This document shows, in pieces, positions 1-11,877 of a DNA stretch of 64,000 nucleotides. The notes beneath the pieces were generated by a model. It ran no database searches, was not told where the DNA came from, and was given only the letters and a program-made list of their open reading frames with translations. The number at the start of each line of letters is the position of its first letter. The stretch's first letter is position 1. The stretch comes from Antitrichia curtipendula (lineage: Eukaryota > Streptophyta > Bryopsida > Hypnales > Leucodontaceae): assembly GCA_951230915.1 (NCBI GenBank), contig OX579634.1, positions 51,473,570 through 51,537,569 of the forward strand, in the 5' to 3' direction. Made by a program: the position numbers and the translations under genes.

Positions 1-1556
1 TATGCACTAAGAGAGGTTTATGCATTTAGAGAGTTGTAATAATGACCACCTAACACACATTAACTTCCAACACTTCCTTTCAGGAAAAATCCTTGAACTT
101 AGGCCCACCTACTAACTCCACAAGTGATAGTTATGCACCAAGAGAGGATGCACTAAGAGGTTCCACCTGTATTGTTGATCTTGTTTGACCTTGCTCATGG
201 TTATCGATCTGCATAGAAAAGCAAAAGAGCTCGTGTTGAGATTGGATTCTCGGATACACACCCATGATCAGATCAGATTACTAAGGCTCATGCCCAGGGA
301 AATGGAAGGGTCTATCCACTAATTTCAGGGGCAAAGCAATAAATCAACCTTCCAGAATCATTCAAGCTCTAAGTGCTACATTTCAAGAATTCACAACAGT
401 CTAGAGAAAAGAGTGAACAGCACTTGAAACTTGTCAATGGTGAGAAGGTACTGAAGCTGTATGCTAGGGACCTGAACTTGTCTCCTATACAGACATCCTA
501 TACCGACAATTCACGCACGTTGTTGGTCTTCAATCAACTGCGTAACTGCTGTAAATTGGTGCAAAGCATGACTGACTCGGCTAAATGTCTGTTACTGGAC
601 CTCTGATATTTGGATTGCCACTCACTTACAACCTATAACCTCAAACTTGAAACTTGCAGAAGAAATTCATAATGATAAAAGCATGCACAACACATTTGGC
701 TCTTCTACCCAAAGATCTGTCTACAGGCCTATTTGCCTCCCAAAAATCGCATTCATACATAAGGTGAAAACACCCCAAACCATCAAAATAACTAATTCAG
801 CATAGTTGGAGGCACCTTTTTCTAGAAAAAAACAATTTTGTAGTATTAGCAACTGAAAATCATGAATTTTCAAGAAAAACATAATATAATTTCTAGATGA
901 AACATTTTTGGATAATTACCATGAATTTTCAAAGTGAAACTCCCTAGGCCACTAAAACCATCACATAGCTTGATCATAATACTGATATCTACCAATTCAC
1001 GGGCAACCAATCAAAGTTAGGTACCAATCAACCAATCAAAGTTAAGTATGAGAACAATTTAATTGCACTTTGGGAGACACTTTAAATAGAAGTTTACTTG
1101 TCCGGAATGGGTACAGTTTTGGGTGTTTTCACCTCGTGCTAATAATGCATCAAGTCCTATCTCTGACCTCACAGAAAAGAGAGAACACCACTTCAAACGA
1201 ACCAATGGTGACCTCCATTTTGTATCATCAACGAAAACGGAGCAAGAGAAGATAATAAATGATGCACTCTAAACACGAACAGATTGGAAAAGCAGGAACC
1301 CCAGCAGGTGATCAGAAAGGGCTCATGGCCTGAAATTCTGCATTGAAGAGATGGCAAGACTGTACAGAGTGGCCAATTCCAAAGAATAGCCCAAATATGA
1401 ACCCTGAGAATTAACTGAGAATAGTGTAAGCCCTAAGTTAGCGATCGCAATAGCTCCCGCTTGGGTACCATGTCCAAGTCTTTAGCCCTCTCTCCCACTT
1501 GCTGCCAAATTCTAGGTCCCGACTCCCCCCTCCCCGAACTAGAATGAAATTTTTTC
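1..1556. other. Intergenic, no gene seen
   Basis: No reading frame here has plausible coding character or splice partners. Small direct repeats are visible: a TGCACTAAGAGAGG-like unit near 5, 134 and 150, and a doubled ACCAATCAAAGTTA unit at about 1007-1045. The last part may be the 3' flank of the minus-strand gene that ends at 1557. Confidence 0.5.
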
Positions 1557-2513
1557 TTACAGTCCGGGGAGCGGAAAAGCTGGTTCAGTTGGCTCCGCAA
1601 GCACCTTGGGTGGAGCTATGGAGAACAGAAACTGCCTGTCATTGGGATTCGACGACTTCTTGTCGCCTTTATGTTGGCAAACGATGTTCACCCGATGCTT
1701 CTCTCTCATCCACCGCAACATCAGCTTCAGGTGCTGCTTGCTCTTCAACGCGTGATTCTCCATCTATGGTCAGGCAGGGGATACGAGAGCCGTTAGGAAC
1801 CTGATACTGACCTCCGTTGTTACCAGCAGTAACTCAACTTTTCCAATACACTCGGATGTGCTTCAATTAGCAAGTTAAGTGAAAGAAGTCATGACTTGGC
1901 TAAGAATGACTACACGGCCATTGGGCTTTAAGTGGAAGATGGTGTAGTCCACTATCCCTTCACAGTGGTCTACAACCTCCCACTTGAAATGCTTTCATAG
2001 GAAATTCATACACAAGGTATCCACACCGAATTGCGACATCTACCCATATGTGACAGTCCAAAAGCTTGGACAATGAGTACCGCACTGATTTCGAGAACGT
2101 ACACCATATCAACGGCAGTCCTCGTACCAGTTTTGATCATCTATCAATAAAATGTGAACACTTCCAACTTTTGCGTATTGTATCTAAATGGTAATAAAAT
2201 TCGATCTCAACAGAATTGACTCGTGTACCCAAAGTCGTCCCTCCACAGCTCCATCTATTATACTAAGTGCACATTGGACAGAGCAAAGACAAAATGTGCT
2301 GGAAAACTCTAATTAAAGGGGAAAACAGTAAGAAACAGATCGCACGAGTACCGTGGAGGCATGTTTCCAGCAATCGGAGGCGGTGATCGGGCCGTGTTGC
2401 TCCAGAATTTTGTAGAGAGCTTGCGAGGCGCTCTCCACCTGCTCGCCCACGGTGGAGACGTTCCCGGGGCGCAGGCCTGACTTCCTCGCCCACAGCACGG
2501 CGGTGGCGAACAT
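1557..2513 (-). CDS. Small winged-helix-like protein, possibly mitochondrial (two exons, 122 aa)
   Basis: Exons are 2513-2352 and 1763-1557, in phase 0, with donor ACG|GTACTC and acceptor ACCATAG|ATGG; the intron is 588 nt. The ATG at 2513 was chosen because the first 20 residues (MFATAVLWARKSGLRPGNVS) are basic and free of acidic residues, like a mitochondrial presequence. Residues about 28-50 (SASQALYKILEQHGPITASD) and the exon 2 start (LKSKQHLKLMLRWMREKHRV) read as a winged-helix fold: helix, a 'GPIT' turn, a recognition-like helix, then a basic helix followed by a short strand pair. I recognise the pattern as one kept in plants but cannot name the family; a role as an organellar ribosome-associated or nucleic-acid-binding protein is inference only. 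The two exons match each other well as one domain, which is the main support for the splice. Confidence 0.65.
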
Positions 2514-3415
2514 GGCTCCTCGTACGCCAAGCTCCTTAAACCCTAAACCCCATGACCCAACTCCTCCTGCAAAACCTGGGAACTGAGGAACAACAAGTGC
2601 ACAAAGTGATGCATCTCTGCGCATGGATGAATGTCTCTGTCGATACGACATAGTCGGTTAGTCACCCAGGAATGTGATATTAGGGAGGACGTCGGAACCG
2701 AGAATGTGATATTAGAAAAGGATATGGTAGCTGGGTGGAAGTCATCCAATCCACATGATTAGAGTGCCTTGCTTTTTGTTGGGTCTTGCTGACAATTGGG
2801 AGAGGATTCCAATGCACCTTTGCATGCAATTTTTGGAAATTGTATGTTTTATGTTTTTAGTTTAGATTATAGGTGCACCCACAATTGATCCTTAGCTCAG
2901 AGTTGTTACGGTCACTTATATTTGAGCTACAAATCTATGGTGAGCCAAGAATCTACAGGGGTGCTTTTTAGTAAGGGTTGCAATTGGGTGTAGCTATCTT
3001 ATTTCGTTGTCATTCTTTTATCAAGAGTGTTCCTTAGCATCTTACTGTAGAAATTCATGATCTAGGTCTTGCAAAACATTTAGATTTTAGGACTTGAATG
3101 GAAATATCCTTTTTAGTTCTCTCTCCCTTTTTTCATTTGTGCTTCTTCTTGCCCTTGGGCCACTACTTCATGTGTATACCCAAAGCCATTCTCAAAAATC
3201 ATAATTGAACACCATCTGAATTGGTAAGAAAAGACAAGAATTAAGAACATCAAAAGTGCGGTATCACATAATGATCACACATGTAACATGTTCTATTACT
3301 ATTAAGATAGTTCTTAATGCAAAAGCAATGCTTGACCCTAACAACCTTGTAAAGATTCTAATATAGAATCTTTGGAAAAAAACATGGATTTCAATGTGGT
3401 TTTCTTCTAGTGTCA
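2514..3415. other. Intergenic, no gene seen
   Basis: This holds the 5' flank of the small minus-strand gene and then AT-rich sequence. A GAATGTGATATTAG unit occurs twice, near 2670 and 2702. No coding signal is visible until the retrotransposon relic. Confidence 0.45.
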
Positions 3416-3419
3416 TTGA

Positions 3420-4083
3420 CAAACAAGCAAAACAAAACTATGATCAAGAAGTTTGGTTGCAATCGGCCTTTAAAAATGGTGATTAAGTACTTCTTTGTCA
3501 TGCCAATATTAGTACAATAGCACCATCATAAAAATTGACCTCTAAGTTCTTGGGTCCATTTCTAATTATATTGAAACTATTGAACGCGGTGTATTGCCTT
3601 AAATTACCAAGAACACTCTACATCTACATCGTTTTCTACATTTCCCTCCTTAAGAGATATTGCTAGGACACAATCACATGTCGACACCAAAAAAACCCTC
3701 TATTGATTGTGACCCTTGAAGGAGATATCAAATGGGAAGTCTATCAAGTTTTAGATTCTCAATTATTTGGGCGTTGGAAAAAACTCCAGTATCTCATTTT
3801 GTGGGAAGGTTATAGATTGGAACAAAGTTTCTAGGAAATGGATGAAAATGTGGTGAATGCCCCCAAAGCAATCAAATTATTCCATCGCCTCCATCCCAAT
3901 GCGGTGGGACCAAACACTCAGCAAAGTTGGCCTTCCACAATTAGAGTGGGGTAATGGTACGATTTCATTGTAGCAATTGGATTGGGTGACAACCAAGAGA
4001 GAGGTGGAAGAGCAAATGGTTATTAGCAAGGCAACTACAACCTAGCAAGCTTACTTCCATGCACATTAGAGGGGAGGGGGAGG
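3420..4083 (+). mobile_element. Ty3/gypsy chromovirus relic: integrase C-terminus, chromodomain and polypurine tract
   Basis: Read across a few frameshifts and stops, the plus strand matches the tail of a Ty3/gypsy polyprotein. Near 3424 comes a QxKxxYDQ-type segment, then KFLGPF at about 3547. Next come a YCLKLP segment and VFYISLLK near 3600-3655, the usual 'AYxLxLP...HPVFHVSLLK' end of integrase. From about 3720 to 3925 there is a chromodomain-like stretch with WEVYQVLDSQ, LQYLILWEGY and a final KLFHRLHP. The order matches chromoviruses. A purine run at 4068-4083 could be the polypurine tract, with the 3' LTR starting at about 4085. In-frame stops and frame shifts mean it is dead. No 5' half (gag, protease, RT) is visible nearby, so the copy is truncated. 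Confidence 0.75.
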
Positions 4084-4089
4084 TTGTTC

Positions 4090-6513
4090 CTCACACAAAC
4101 TCTTATCTACTCCCCAAATGCTCATTGTACCAATTGGAAGTGTTGATAGGCCCCACCAATTTTTTTATTCTCAAATCTTGACATCTTTTTCTTAAAATGT
4201 TGAAAGACAAAACTTCATCTTTAGGAAGGGCTAGAAAAAAACTACTATGGAAGTTTAGGCACATTGAATTTCAAATTGGTGGGATTTTTGTTCTAATTTT
4301 TTGGAAGGATGTGCTTGAACAAGTTAATTGAACAATCCTACAATTAAATTTATTAAAGCATCATCAATGTGAGACAACATATGGAGCAACAATTCTATTG
4401 TTGTTGAAGGACATCATTAAGAGTGGTTGAGGTAATTTTGGATGCTCCAACAAGCACATGATAGCTTGAAACCTGGACAAGGCCATGCCAAAACCATCAC
4501 CGCACACGGCAACTTTCTTGCTTCTCCAATGCCTTTAGATTTCCATTGTAGGCTCTAGTTAAACAACTTCTAACGCCTAAGTGTTGGTGAAATAAAATAA
4601 TTCTTACAATCATAGTGATGTATTTGAAGATTATGAGCTGCCACAAATCAAACCTGAGGATTTAGACCATTATAATAGTCTAATCGTCTAGTTGTCTACT
4701 GCACAACTTTAGGATTTGGAGCAGTGTATGAGTGATTGGACGGACATAGCTTGCAGTTGATACACCTAAAAGAACAACCAACATCTGGAATTACATTGCA
4801 TTGGCTTGTTTGATGGTCCACTATGTTGTCCTCACATTAATGATGTTCTTAGTGAATAAATATATATGAAGATTTTAGCCTTGCTTCGGGTATGAATACT
4901 TGGAAGCAATTTTGGACCTCAAAACACCACAATATATTAGGGGCTAAGGAATCATTCATTTATGGACAAAATAATACTTCAAAATATAGGACTAGATAAG
5001 GATGATTAAAGTCACCACTTTTACAATTTAGAATAGTGATCAAACTAACCAAATGTTCCAAATTGGTGAAAGACAATTTAGTTTAGTTTGATCATTGTTC
5101 TTTTTAAGACTTTATTATATTGTATCCAAACAATGCATTTTTGGGTGAGTTAAAATCTTTTTTTATTTTTCTTTCAACGAATTTAGAATAGTAATCAAAA
5201 TAATGAAATTCTAATGTAGAATATATTAAAGGTGTGCATGGTTCAGTGGACCAAATGTGGCAAAAGTTCATATCCATATAACTCACTACAAGGCTAGCTA
5301 GCAAAACTTTGTATAAGGAAAGTGAACACAATAATCCAAAGAGAGACACATGGAGGGTAGGATAAACATTGGAGAAGATCTTATTAGAACCCTACAACGT
5401 GTCTTGCCATAAATGCTTAGTGACATCATCCACTCTTCTTGGTACCCTAAATCTCAACAATGCCCATGGTTCAATATTTATCTAATTGTCAATGTTGATT
5501 TGAAGGTCATTTTCAATTTCTAATATCATTTAGAATTCAATTTTTTTTAAGGGAAAACACATTGTTTTGACTCTTTTGTGGACTTTTGGAAATATGATTC
5601 AATTCAACCTCTTTAAAAGTCCATAACTACTATTTTAAGATCAACATCAAGTAAAGCAATATAATTTATAGGTGCCTCAATCTACACTACAAGACATAAT
5701 GAGTCACTAGTACAATAACAAGAATGTTCTCTTTATAAAAAAGACTCTTATAGAATGCTCTATGGAATTTTCTAAATCGAATTTTCTAGTTTAAAAACCC
5801 ACAACTCTTCATTCAAAGAGTAAATCTTTTAAAGAATTACGTAGTTGTCTTTGCATTCAAGTTGAGAATATATATTCAAATGTATGGCTCAAACAATGTA
5901 GTGAATTATATATAATGTGACTTGCAATGCAAAGGTCTTGCTAAAAAACAACACTGATATGAAAAGTGGTCAACTCAACCATGCACACACTTAACTAAAG
6001 AATTGGTGTACTAAGCTAGAATTTTGGATTTCACTACACCCGTATTACACTTCAGTGTTACCGATCTCAATGCACCTCTATTGCACCCATTGACCTGGGT
6101 CCCAAATGTTGGCTGACAAAGTGCTTGGACATGAGGTCTATCCCACCCCTCGACATACTAGAATATGGACCTACAGACTGAGGGGACAAAATGGAGACAC
6201 TCAGTAACCAAGTGTTTCAATCATTTGCAACGCAATACAGAAGTTCACACCGTCAACGCATCATAACATGAAGAGAAAAAATCCACGACACGAAGTAGCT
6301 TATTGTGGTGTAATTGGTACATTGTGCGGCTCACACAAATCCCGGCGTATGGTATGTAAAAAAGCTAAAATAATTTCATTCAAATACAGAAACAACTCTG
6401 TCATCTCCGACCAAGATTGTAAAATGTAACTCAAAGCTCCCAAAACGAGCGATGCATGAGACCTTCAAGTTGACATCACAGTGACATCAAGAAGCTCGGG
6501 AAGGTCACGTCAG
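4090..6513. other. AT-rich intergenic, possible LTR remains
   Basis: The left part probably contains the LTR of the chromovirus relic, but no second LTR was found to confirm it. The rest has no reading frame with coding character. The stretch ends at the stop codon of the minus-strand NMN adenylyltransferase gene. Confidence 0.4.
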
Positions 6514-9500
6514 TCACGACTGCTGTAAAGGGGGAACGTTCATGTACAGACGGTGCAGCTTGATATGGCTGATTACGGAGTCAGGGATCAAATACTTCAC
6601 CGACAAGTCTCTTGACAAATTTCGCCTGCACAAGGGATTGGCGGGGAGTAAGGAGGACTGACACTGAGCAAAATAACAGAGTTCTCACATGCACAAGACC
6701 TCATTGCGGCTGAACGGCCATGGGAGGGACAGCAAGTACTTGACTCGTTGCCACAATCAAGCTTCTGAAGAAATGGACATAGGTGGTGAAAGGTAAACCC
6801 TCCAGCATTTGTACATTGCTGGTGCGATGAAAAAGAGAAACATACAAACAGCAAACATTTCTGGACCTCCTATTTTAAAGTTTGTGCCAGACCAAAGCAG
6901 CAAACCCATTCATATGGCTCTCTACTGCATTGAGTGGTTTCCTAGTGAAATGGAATTCTATTAATGGGGTCTTCTACCCATTGTCCCATTCCCAAACAAA
7001 CTAATGTACAATTATTATCAAATACCATATCAGTTGAATTATAAAATTTTGCTCCATGGATAGAGTTCACTTGTCGCACATTGTCATATCCACTAGATTA
7101 TAAACATGTACTTGTCAATGACATTCATTCGTCAAAAAACGTGTTGGCGAATAATCTTAGAAATAAAAGATTTGTCAATATTTGAATGAAGTTTACTGTT
7201 TATGGGTAACATTGTGGATGATCAAAAGTGGACGATTTGTGTGACTTGTTTGCATTCAGTGCCCTTCTTGGCGTGACACTTGCACCAAGAAAAAACAAAA
7301 AAAATTCACTGCATGCAGTGCCCTTAGAGGCCTGCCCATGAATAAGAGTTCACGACCTTAACCTTTTTAAAACAAGTTGACTACTAAAACTGACAGGAAG
7401 GGTCTGAAATACCTGATTGCTGTTGCACTTATATTATTTTGAATGACCTCATCCACCACCAAAATCTGTTTCTGCAAATACCGAGCAACATAAAAAGATG
7501 TAAGCGGTGACTTCACGACATACAAAACTGCCACTTGAGAACTTCCAGACCAAATCGAAATGCACTTCTGCACCCGCATCAAAATCTAGTTGCTCTCCGT
7601 AACATCTGTCCAGGGGTCCCCAGACTATCTGCTCCAAATAGAAGACGCACGCCCTGGAACATGACTGAGAACAATCTCCGAACTGCCATTTCTCATCTCA
7701 AGCCAATGGAAAACAAGACCTACAAGACCTACAAAGTGGAGGAGATAATAGGGACCAATAGTACTCACTCGATTACTATACAAGATTTCGTGTTCAAACA
7801 CAAGACGTCGGGCATCCTTGCCATCTCGATTTATGCACACAATTCCATATTCTTGCAACAATGTTCGCACCTGCAAAAAAGGAATCACGTCTCTTCAAAA
7901 TTGGATGACCAACGAAAGCAAGGCTCAAGAAACATCACACCTTTATAAAAAGACTTTAACAAATTGTCATAGGCACTTATTGTCTCTATCCTAAATCATG
8001 CGAGAGACTAAGGAATGGTTCAAAAATCTAGAAAGTGTGCACTGAAAATGAGGCATGTACGTGCTAAAAGCAAGGATAGGGCCTATCATTCCAAAAGCTA
8101 TACCGAGCCCTTGAAATTTATTTATTTGGAATGATAGGCCCCATCATGCTATATCGAGACCCTCAAACGACCCTCTAAAAGGAAGTTTAGGTGCATTACT
8201 CTACGTGAATACACGAAGTGGTGGAATATCATCCTACATTCGAGATGAAATGGTTTTTGGTTGGTCTGTTAACTCTTCACCAAGCACAGACAGTGAGAGG
8301 TTGGGCCGCATGAAATTGACGTACGGATGGATTTGTACATGGAAGTGGAATGTAGAGTGTCACATTGAGGATGCCCTAAGATTGCCGCTTTGGGTTATTG
8401 AAATCTTCAATCACTGAGGATTTACTCAGTAATGGACTATAGATTATATGGAAAGAACCACACATGAAAGAAAATTACACATTTCGATCTAGGGTAATCA
8501 TTTGTTAAATGATAGTTCTAGTCAAAAAAATAATTATGATGAAGTCATCCCACTCAGTACACATGATTTGAAGGACTTGACGAACGAAATTAGACACTAA
8601 AATATCAACTGACCTGATCTGGTATCCACACGCCTGGCGTTACAATGGACTCGAGCATGTCCGTTCCACAAAGCAGCATCACTCGTACTTTTTCTGCAAC
8701 ACCATCTCCAAACCATTGAAAAAGCAGGATCTAGCAAAGGGTTCTCACAAGGGCACCAATTACAAATTCCACATCTGGTAACTCAGGAATCTTGCACGCA
8801 TACAAGCACTCAAAAGGCTTACCATCACTGGCATAGTTATTGAAGTTGACCACCATATCAATCCGTGCCAGAACAGTGAGCGTTCTTTGGTAGGAACTCT
8901 GCTTAGCCTACTTCAAGCAACCCCATCCAACAAACCATGTTAAGCTTCAGACCCCAGAACACATCATAATGCAAGAACTGAACTTGGAAACCAAGAGAGA
9001 ACTTTTGGTTGCAGAGCTCACCTCCCAGGAGTCGACCATTATAAAAGGTGAATCAGCAACTGCCAACTCACACATCCTGATACGGTGCTCCGCAGGAGCA
9101 AGATCCTTCACATGTACACATGCGCACACATCAGCATCAAGACACAGAACCGAGTTGCACTGGAAAGAAAAGCCTCAAAATCCAGGTTGCCGCTTGATTC
9201 AACGAAAGAAATGATACAGGCTCAAACCATAGGAGGTTCAAATTTCAACACAGTATTTAGCACGACAAATGTGACACGAATTACTCAGATATGGGATTCG
9301 ATAAGAACAGCGTGGCACCTTCTTGTGGTATAGATCATTGACAGGAGACATGTAGCCACCCAACACGTGATACCCCTCAGCTGTGAGTGCATCCATTCCC
9401 AACTCTGCATGCAATTTGTGGAAAAAAACAATCATCAGGCACTTGGCACACTGGTGATACAGAAAACATACACAAGGTTGAGAATACTGTTTGCATTCGA

Positions 9501-10093
9501 ACATATGTAGGAGTGTTAGTATTGAGGACGTACAGGGCCATGGAGAGGTCTTTGGTTACAAGAACCAAAACTGTTGAGATCATGTTTTATCACCACTTAG
9601 GAATTTCTTATGCAATTTCAAAGTGGGAGGTTGTGAACACTACATGTGACAGCGAATAAACCCATTTGCATTCAAAGATAAGTGGTCATAAGCTTTAGCA
9701 ATGTCATGCTCACACCACTTGTAAATTGCAAACCAACCTAGTGTATGTATAGATGAGTTGTTGGACATAGTGGTGAAAATAGAAGACGGGATGAAATTAG
9801 TATTGGGTTTGGTATTTTCTATACATCATTGGCTCTGCATTTGACACATACCACATCATGAAAGTACGGTACGATATTGCAAAGGGTGGAAACAGTGGAT
9901 GCACTCACCAAACATGCGAAGATGCATGTACGTCGGTGGATTGAAGCTTCCTGGAGCTAAAACAACCACCCGCCGCCTTTTGCTGCAAAAGAAACATCAG
10001 ATTCAAATGCATGAGACTTCAATACTAGACATATTACCAGCTGGCCCTAACCGCTTCAGCATTGGAGCCGCAGTAAAACTTTTGCAAAATCAT
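6514..10093 (-). CDS. NMNAT: Nicotinamide/nicotinate mononucleotide adenylyltransferase (nine exons, 245 aa)
   Basis: Joins ATP to NMN or NaMN to give NAD or NaAD, the shared step of NAD synthesis. Exons (high to low): 10093-10038, 9982-9909, 9404-9319, 9105-9022, 8907-8823, 8693-8614, 7870-7769, 7471-7413 and 6625-6514. All have GT/AG borders; phases close to 738 nt. Residues 30-42 (GSFNPPTYMHLRM) are the nucleotidyltransferase ATP-binding motif. Then come HVLGGYMSPVND, APAEHRIRMC, SSYQRTLTVLARID, VMLLCGTDMLES..TPGVWIPDQ, EYGIVCINRDG and ISATAIR (residues 203-209, the ISSTxxR motif). The final exon has LSVKYLIPDSVISHI. Length matches plant NMNAT (about 240 aa). The ATG at 10093 is the nearest upstream one; a short upstream extension is possible. 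No targeting peptide is seen, so nuclear or cytosolic action is likely. It lies downstream of the trihelix gene on the same strand. Confidence 0.93.
8078..8143. repeat. Foldback repeat in an NMNAT intron
   Basis: AGGGCCTATCATTCCAAA at 8078-8095 is mirrored by TTTGGAATGATAGGCCCC at about 8126-8143, giving a nearly perfect 17-bp stem with a 30-nt loop. Each arm is also followed by a GCTATAxCGAGxCC direct repeat. It lies in the intron between exons 6 and 7 and looks like a small solo element or hairpin. Confidence 0.6.
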
Positions 10094-10204
10094 GCCACTA
10101 GAGGTCAGCAAAAACACACACCCGACAACAAGAAAGAAAGGCGTCAAGTATCCTAAACTGAGCACACGAACTCTTCCGCTTCAGAAGCTACTTTAACGAG
10201 TGAC

Positions 10205-10571
10205 CAAAATGGACCACAGAATCAAGTCACTTCAAAAGTAACCAAACACAAACCTTTCCTGATGACCTAACTGCAATTCTTCTAAACCCCAGCTAATCAC
10301 TACTTTGATAGCCTAGTGTCATCAACATTGACAACAAAACGTACTGATTTTCAGCATTCAAGAGGTTGCAATAAGCTACAAAGTCGGAACCCGGGGTACG
10401 AAATGATCTGACCACTTCAAAAGTGGCCAAACACAAACCCTTCCTGATGACCTAAGTGAAAATTCCTCTCCGCTCGGAGCCCGAGAGAACATCGGTCGTC
10501 CAGAAGCATCACCATTGACACCAAGACTTACTGATTCGCAGCATCCAAGAGGTTGGCATGAACCGCAAGCT
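10205..10571. repeat. Diverged tandem duplication, offset 185 bp
   Basis: Copy 1 (about 10205-10376) and copy 2 (about 10390-10571) share CTTCAAAAGTxxCCAAACAC, CCTGATGACCTAA and a TACTGATTxxCAGCATxCAAGAGGTTG end block. They line up with an offset of 185 bp and moderate divergence. The pair fills the space between the NMNAT start and the trihelix stop codon, so it may be part of the promoter of the first or the 3' UTR of the second. Confidence 0.75.
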
Positions 10572-10656
10572 TCTCCACAGGCAAGGGCACCTCCACCACC
10601 CCTGCACCCATCCAAACCCCAATCAAAACAAGCCCTAACCCTCCCCTTCCCAAACC

Positions 10657-11877
10657 CTACGAGAACAACGCTCCAAGACAGACGAAGTACGCACCAGGTG
10701 CAGGCGGAGGGCGCGGCAGGCCAGGCACAGGCACAAGCTGCACTGGCGAAGACGAGGAGCTGATCGCGGGCACCCCCCCGCCTTGCGTCGCAGCAGGCGA
10801 CCTGCTCCTGGCACCCCCTTGACGATCGCCCATAAACTCCGCCATCGCATCAAACAGCTGCACACGAAACGTGGCTGGAAGCTCTTTCGCTTTCGTCTTC
10901 TCCTTCTTCAAGCTCTCGTCCAAGTCCCAGTAGCTCGGCCTTCCTCCTTTCTTGCTGTTCCAATCCGCAATCTGCTTGAACGCCGTCGACAGATTCGACC
11001 ACTTCCGCTCGATCTCTTTGGGTTGCCGGTCCACTCCGGCCGCCAGCAGCAGCGTCCGGACCTCCTGCCACTTATCCGTCGCCGATTTGAACACCTGCTT
11101 GACCTTCTTCCCCGTCCCGGCGGCGGACGTGAGCTTCAGGTGCACTTCGCGAAAGGCGCGCACCAAAGCATCCATCTCGTCGTCTTGCCAAATCTCTGCC
11201 CGCCGCTTGCGCGCCATGCCGACCTTCTCCTTCCCGTCGCCGTCCAAGCCTTCCTCGTCGTCTCCAGGTTGGGAAGAGGCCCCTGCGACGTTGTTGCTGC
11301 TCCCCCCAGCGTCGGGATCCATGCTGCGGTCATTGCCATACGGATTGTTGTTGTTGAAGCTGTGATGTTGTTGTTGGTGATGATGATGGTGGTGGTGGTG
11401 GTGGTGGTGAGGGTCCGTTTGGTCCAAGTCCAAAATGGTGCTGGAAAGCGCCCCTTCCAGCACCGCGGGGGTGGGAGGAGCTCCCTCCTCGTCCATCTCT
11501 ATCTGCATAATTTCATGCTCGAACAGAAACGAGCTGGAAGCCCTTATGGACCTAATGTTACTGGACTGCTGCTCCGCAACACCGCCACCGAAGCTGGAAA
11601 CGAATCGACGAGAGCTGGGCGGAAACACAACCACGGGGTGCGCTGGGCTCAGATCGAAAGGACCAAGGGGCTCACTGCTAAACGAACGAAATTGATTACT
11701 GCGCAGAGATGGCATTACAGAGCCATGGGAGATTGATTGGAAACATCCAAGGTCGAAGTTAGGGTTTCGCCACAGGGAGCAAGACAGAAGGGGCAAACGG
11801 ACCCAAGCTTGGCTGGAAATGAGTCGTGGTGAAGTGGGCGAGGACTTGGCAGGAGTGAGAGTAGTGTTGGCGGTCAT
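10657..11877 (-). CDS. Trihelix transcription factor, ASR3-like (single exon, up to 406 aa)
   Basis: A nuclear DNA-binding protein of the GT/trihelix class. The Myb/SANT-like domain spans about residues 226-318: EIWQDDEMDALVRAFRE (helix 1), KWQEVRTLLLAAGVDRQPKE (helix 2), and ERKWSNLSTAFKQIADW (helix 3). It is followed by RPSYWDLD and KAKELP, which is the spacing of the ASR3 subgroup. A run of eleven His then Gln/Asn sits at about 157-176, an acidic linker at 206-218, and a basic ARKRR just before the domain may be the nuclear signal. The open frame runs to an ATG at 11877, but ATG 11508 (protein starting MQIEMDEEG) is equally plausible because the first 125 residues resemble translated leader. 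The C-terminus (GAYFVCLGALFS) is unusual and could be intron read-through. The large plus-strand open frame here is its antisense shadow. Confidence 0.85.
   Translation of the reverse strand: MTANTTLTPAKSSPTSPRLISSQAWVRLPLLSCSLWRNPNFDLGCFQSISHGSVMPSLRSNQFRSFSSEPLGPFDLSPAHPVVVFPPSSRRFVSSFGGGVAEQQSSNIRSIRASSSFLFEHEIMQIEMDEEGAPPTPAVLEGALSSTILDLDQTDPHHHHHHHHHHHQQQHHSFNNNNPYGNDRSMDPDAGGSSNNVAGASSQPGDDEEGLDGDGKEKVGMARKRRAEIWQDDEMDALVRAFREVHLKLTSAAGTGKKVKQVFKSATDKWQEVRTLLLAAGVDRQPKEIERKWSNLSTAFKQIADWNSKKGGRPSYWDLDESLKKEKTKAKELPATFRVQLFDAMAEFMGDRQGGARSRSPAATQGGGVPAISSSSSPVQLVPVPGLPRPPPAPGAYFVCLGALFS

Noticed and set aside
10783..11736. 317-codon plus-strand open frame
   Set aside because: Lies antisense to the trihelix gene; its Val/Leu-rich and Arg-rich runs are the complement of the His tract and GC-rich codons.
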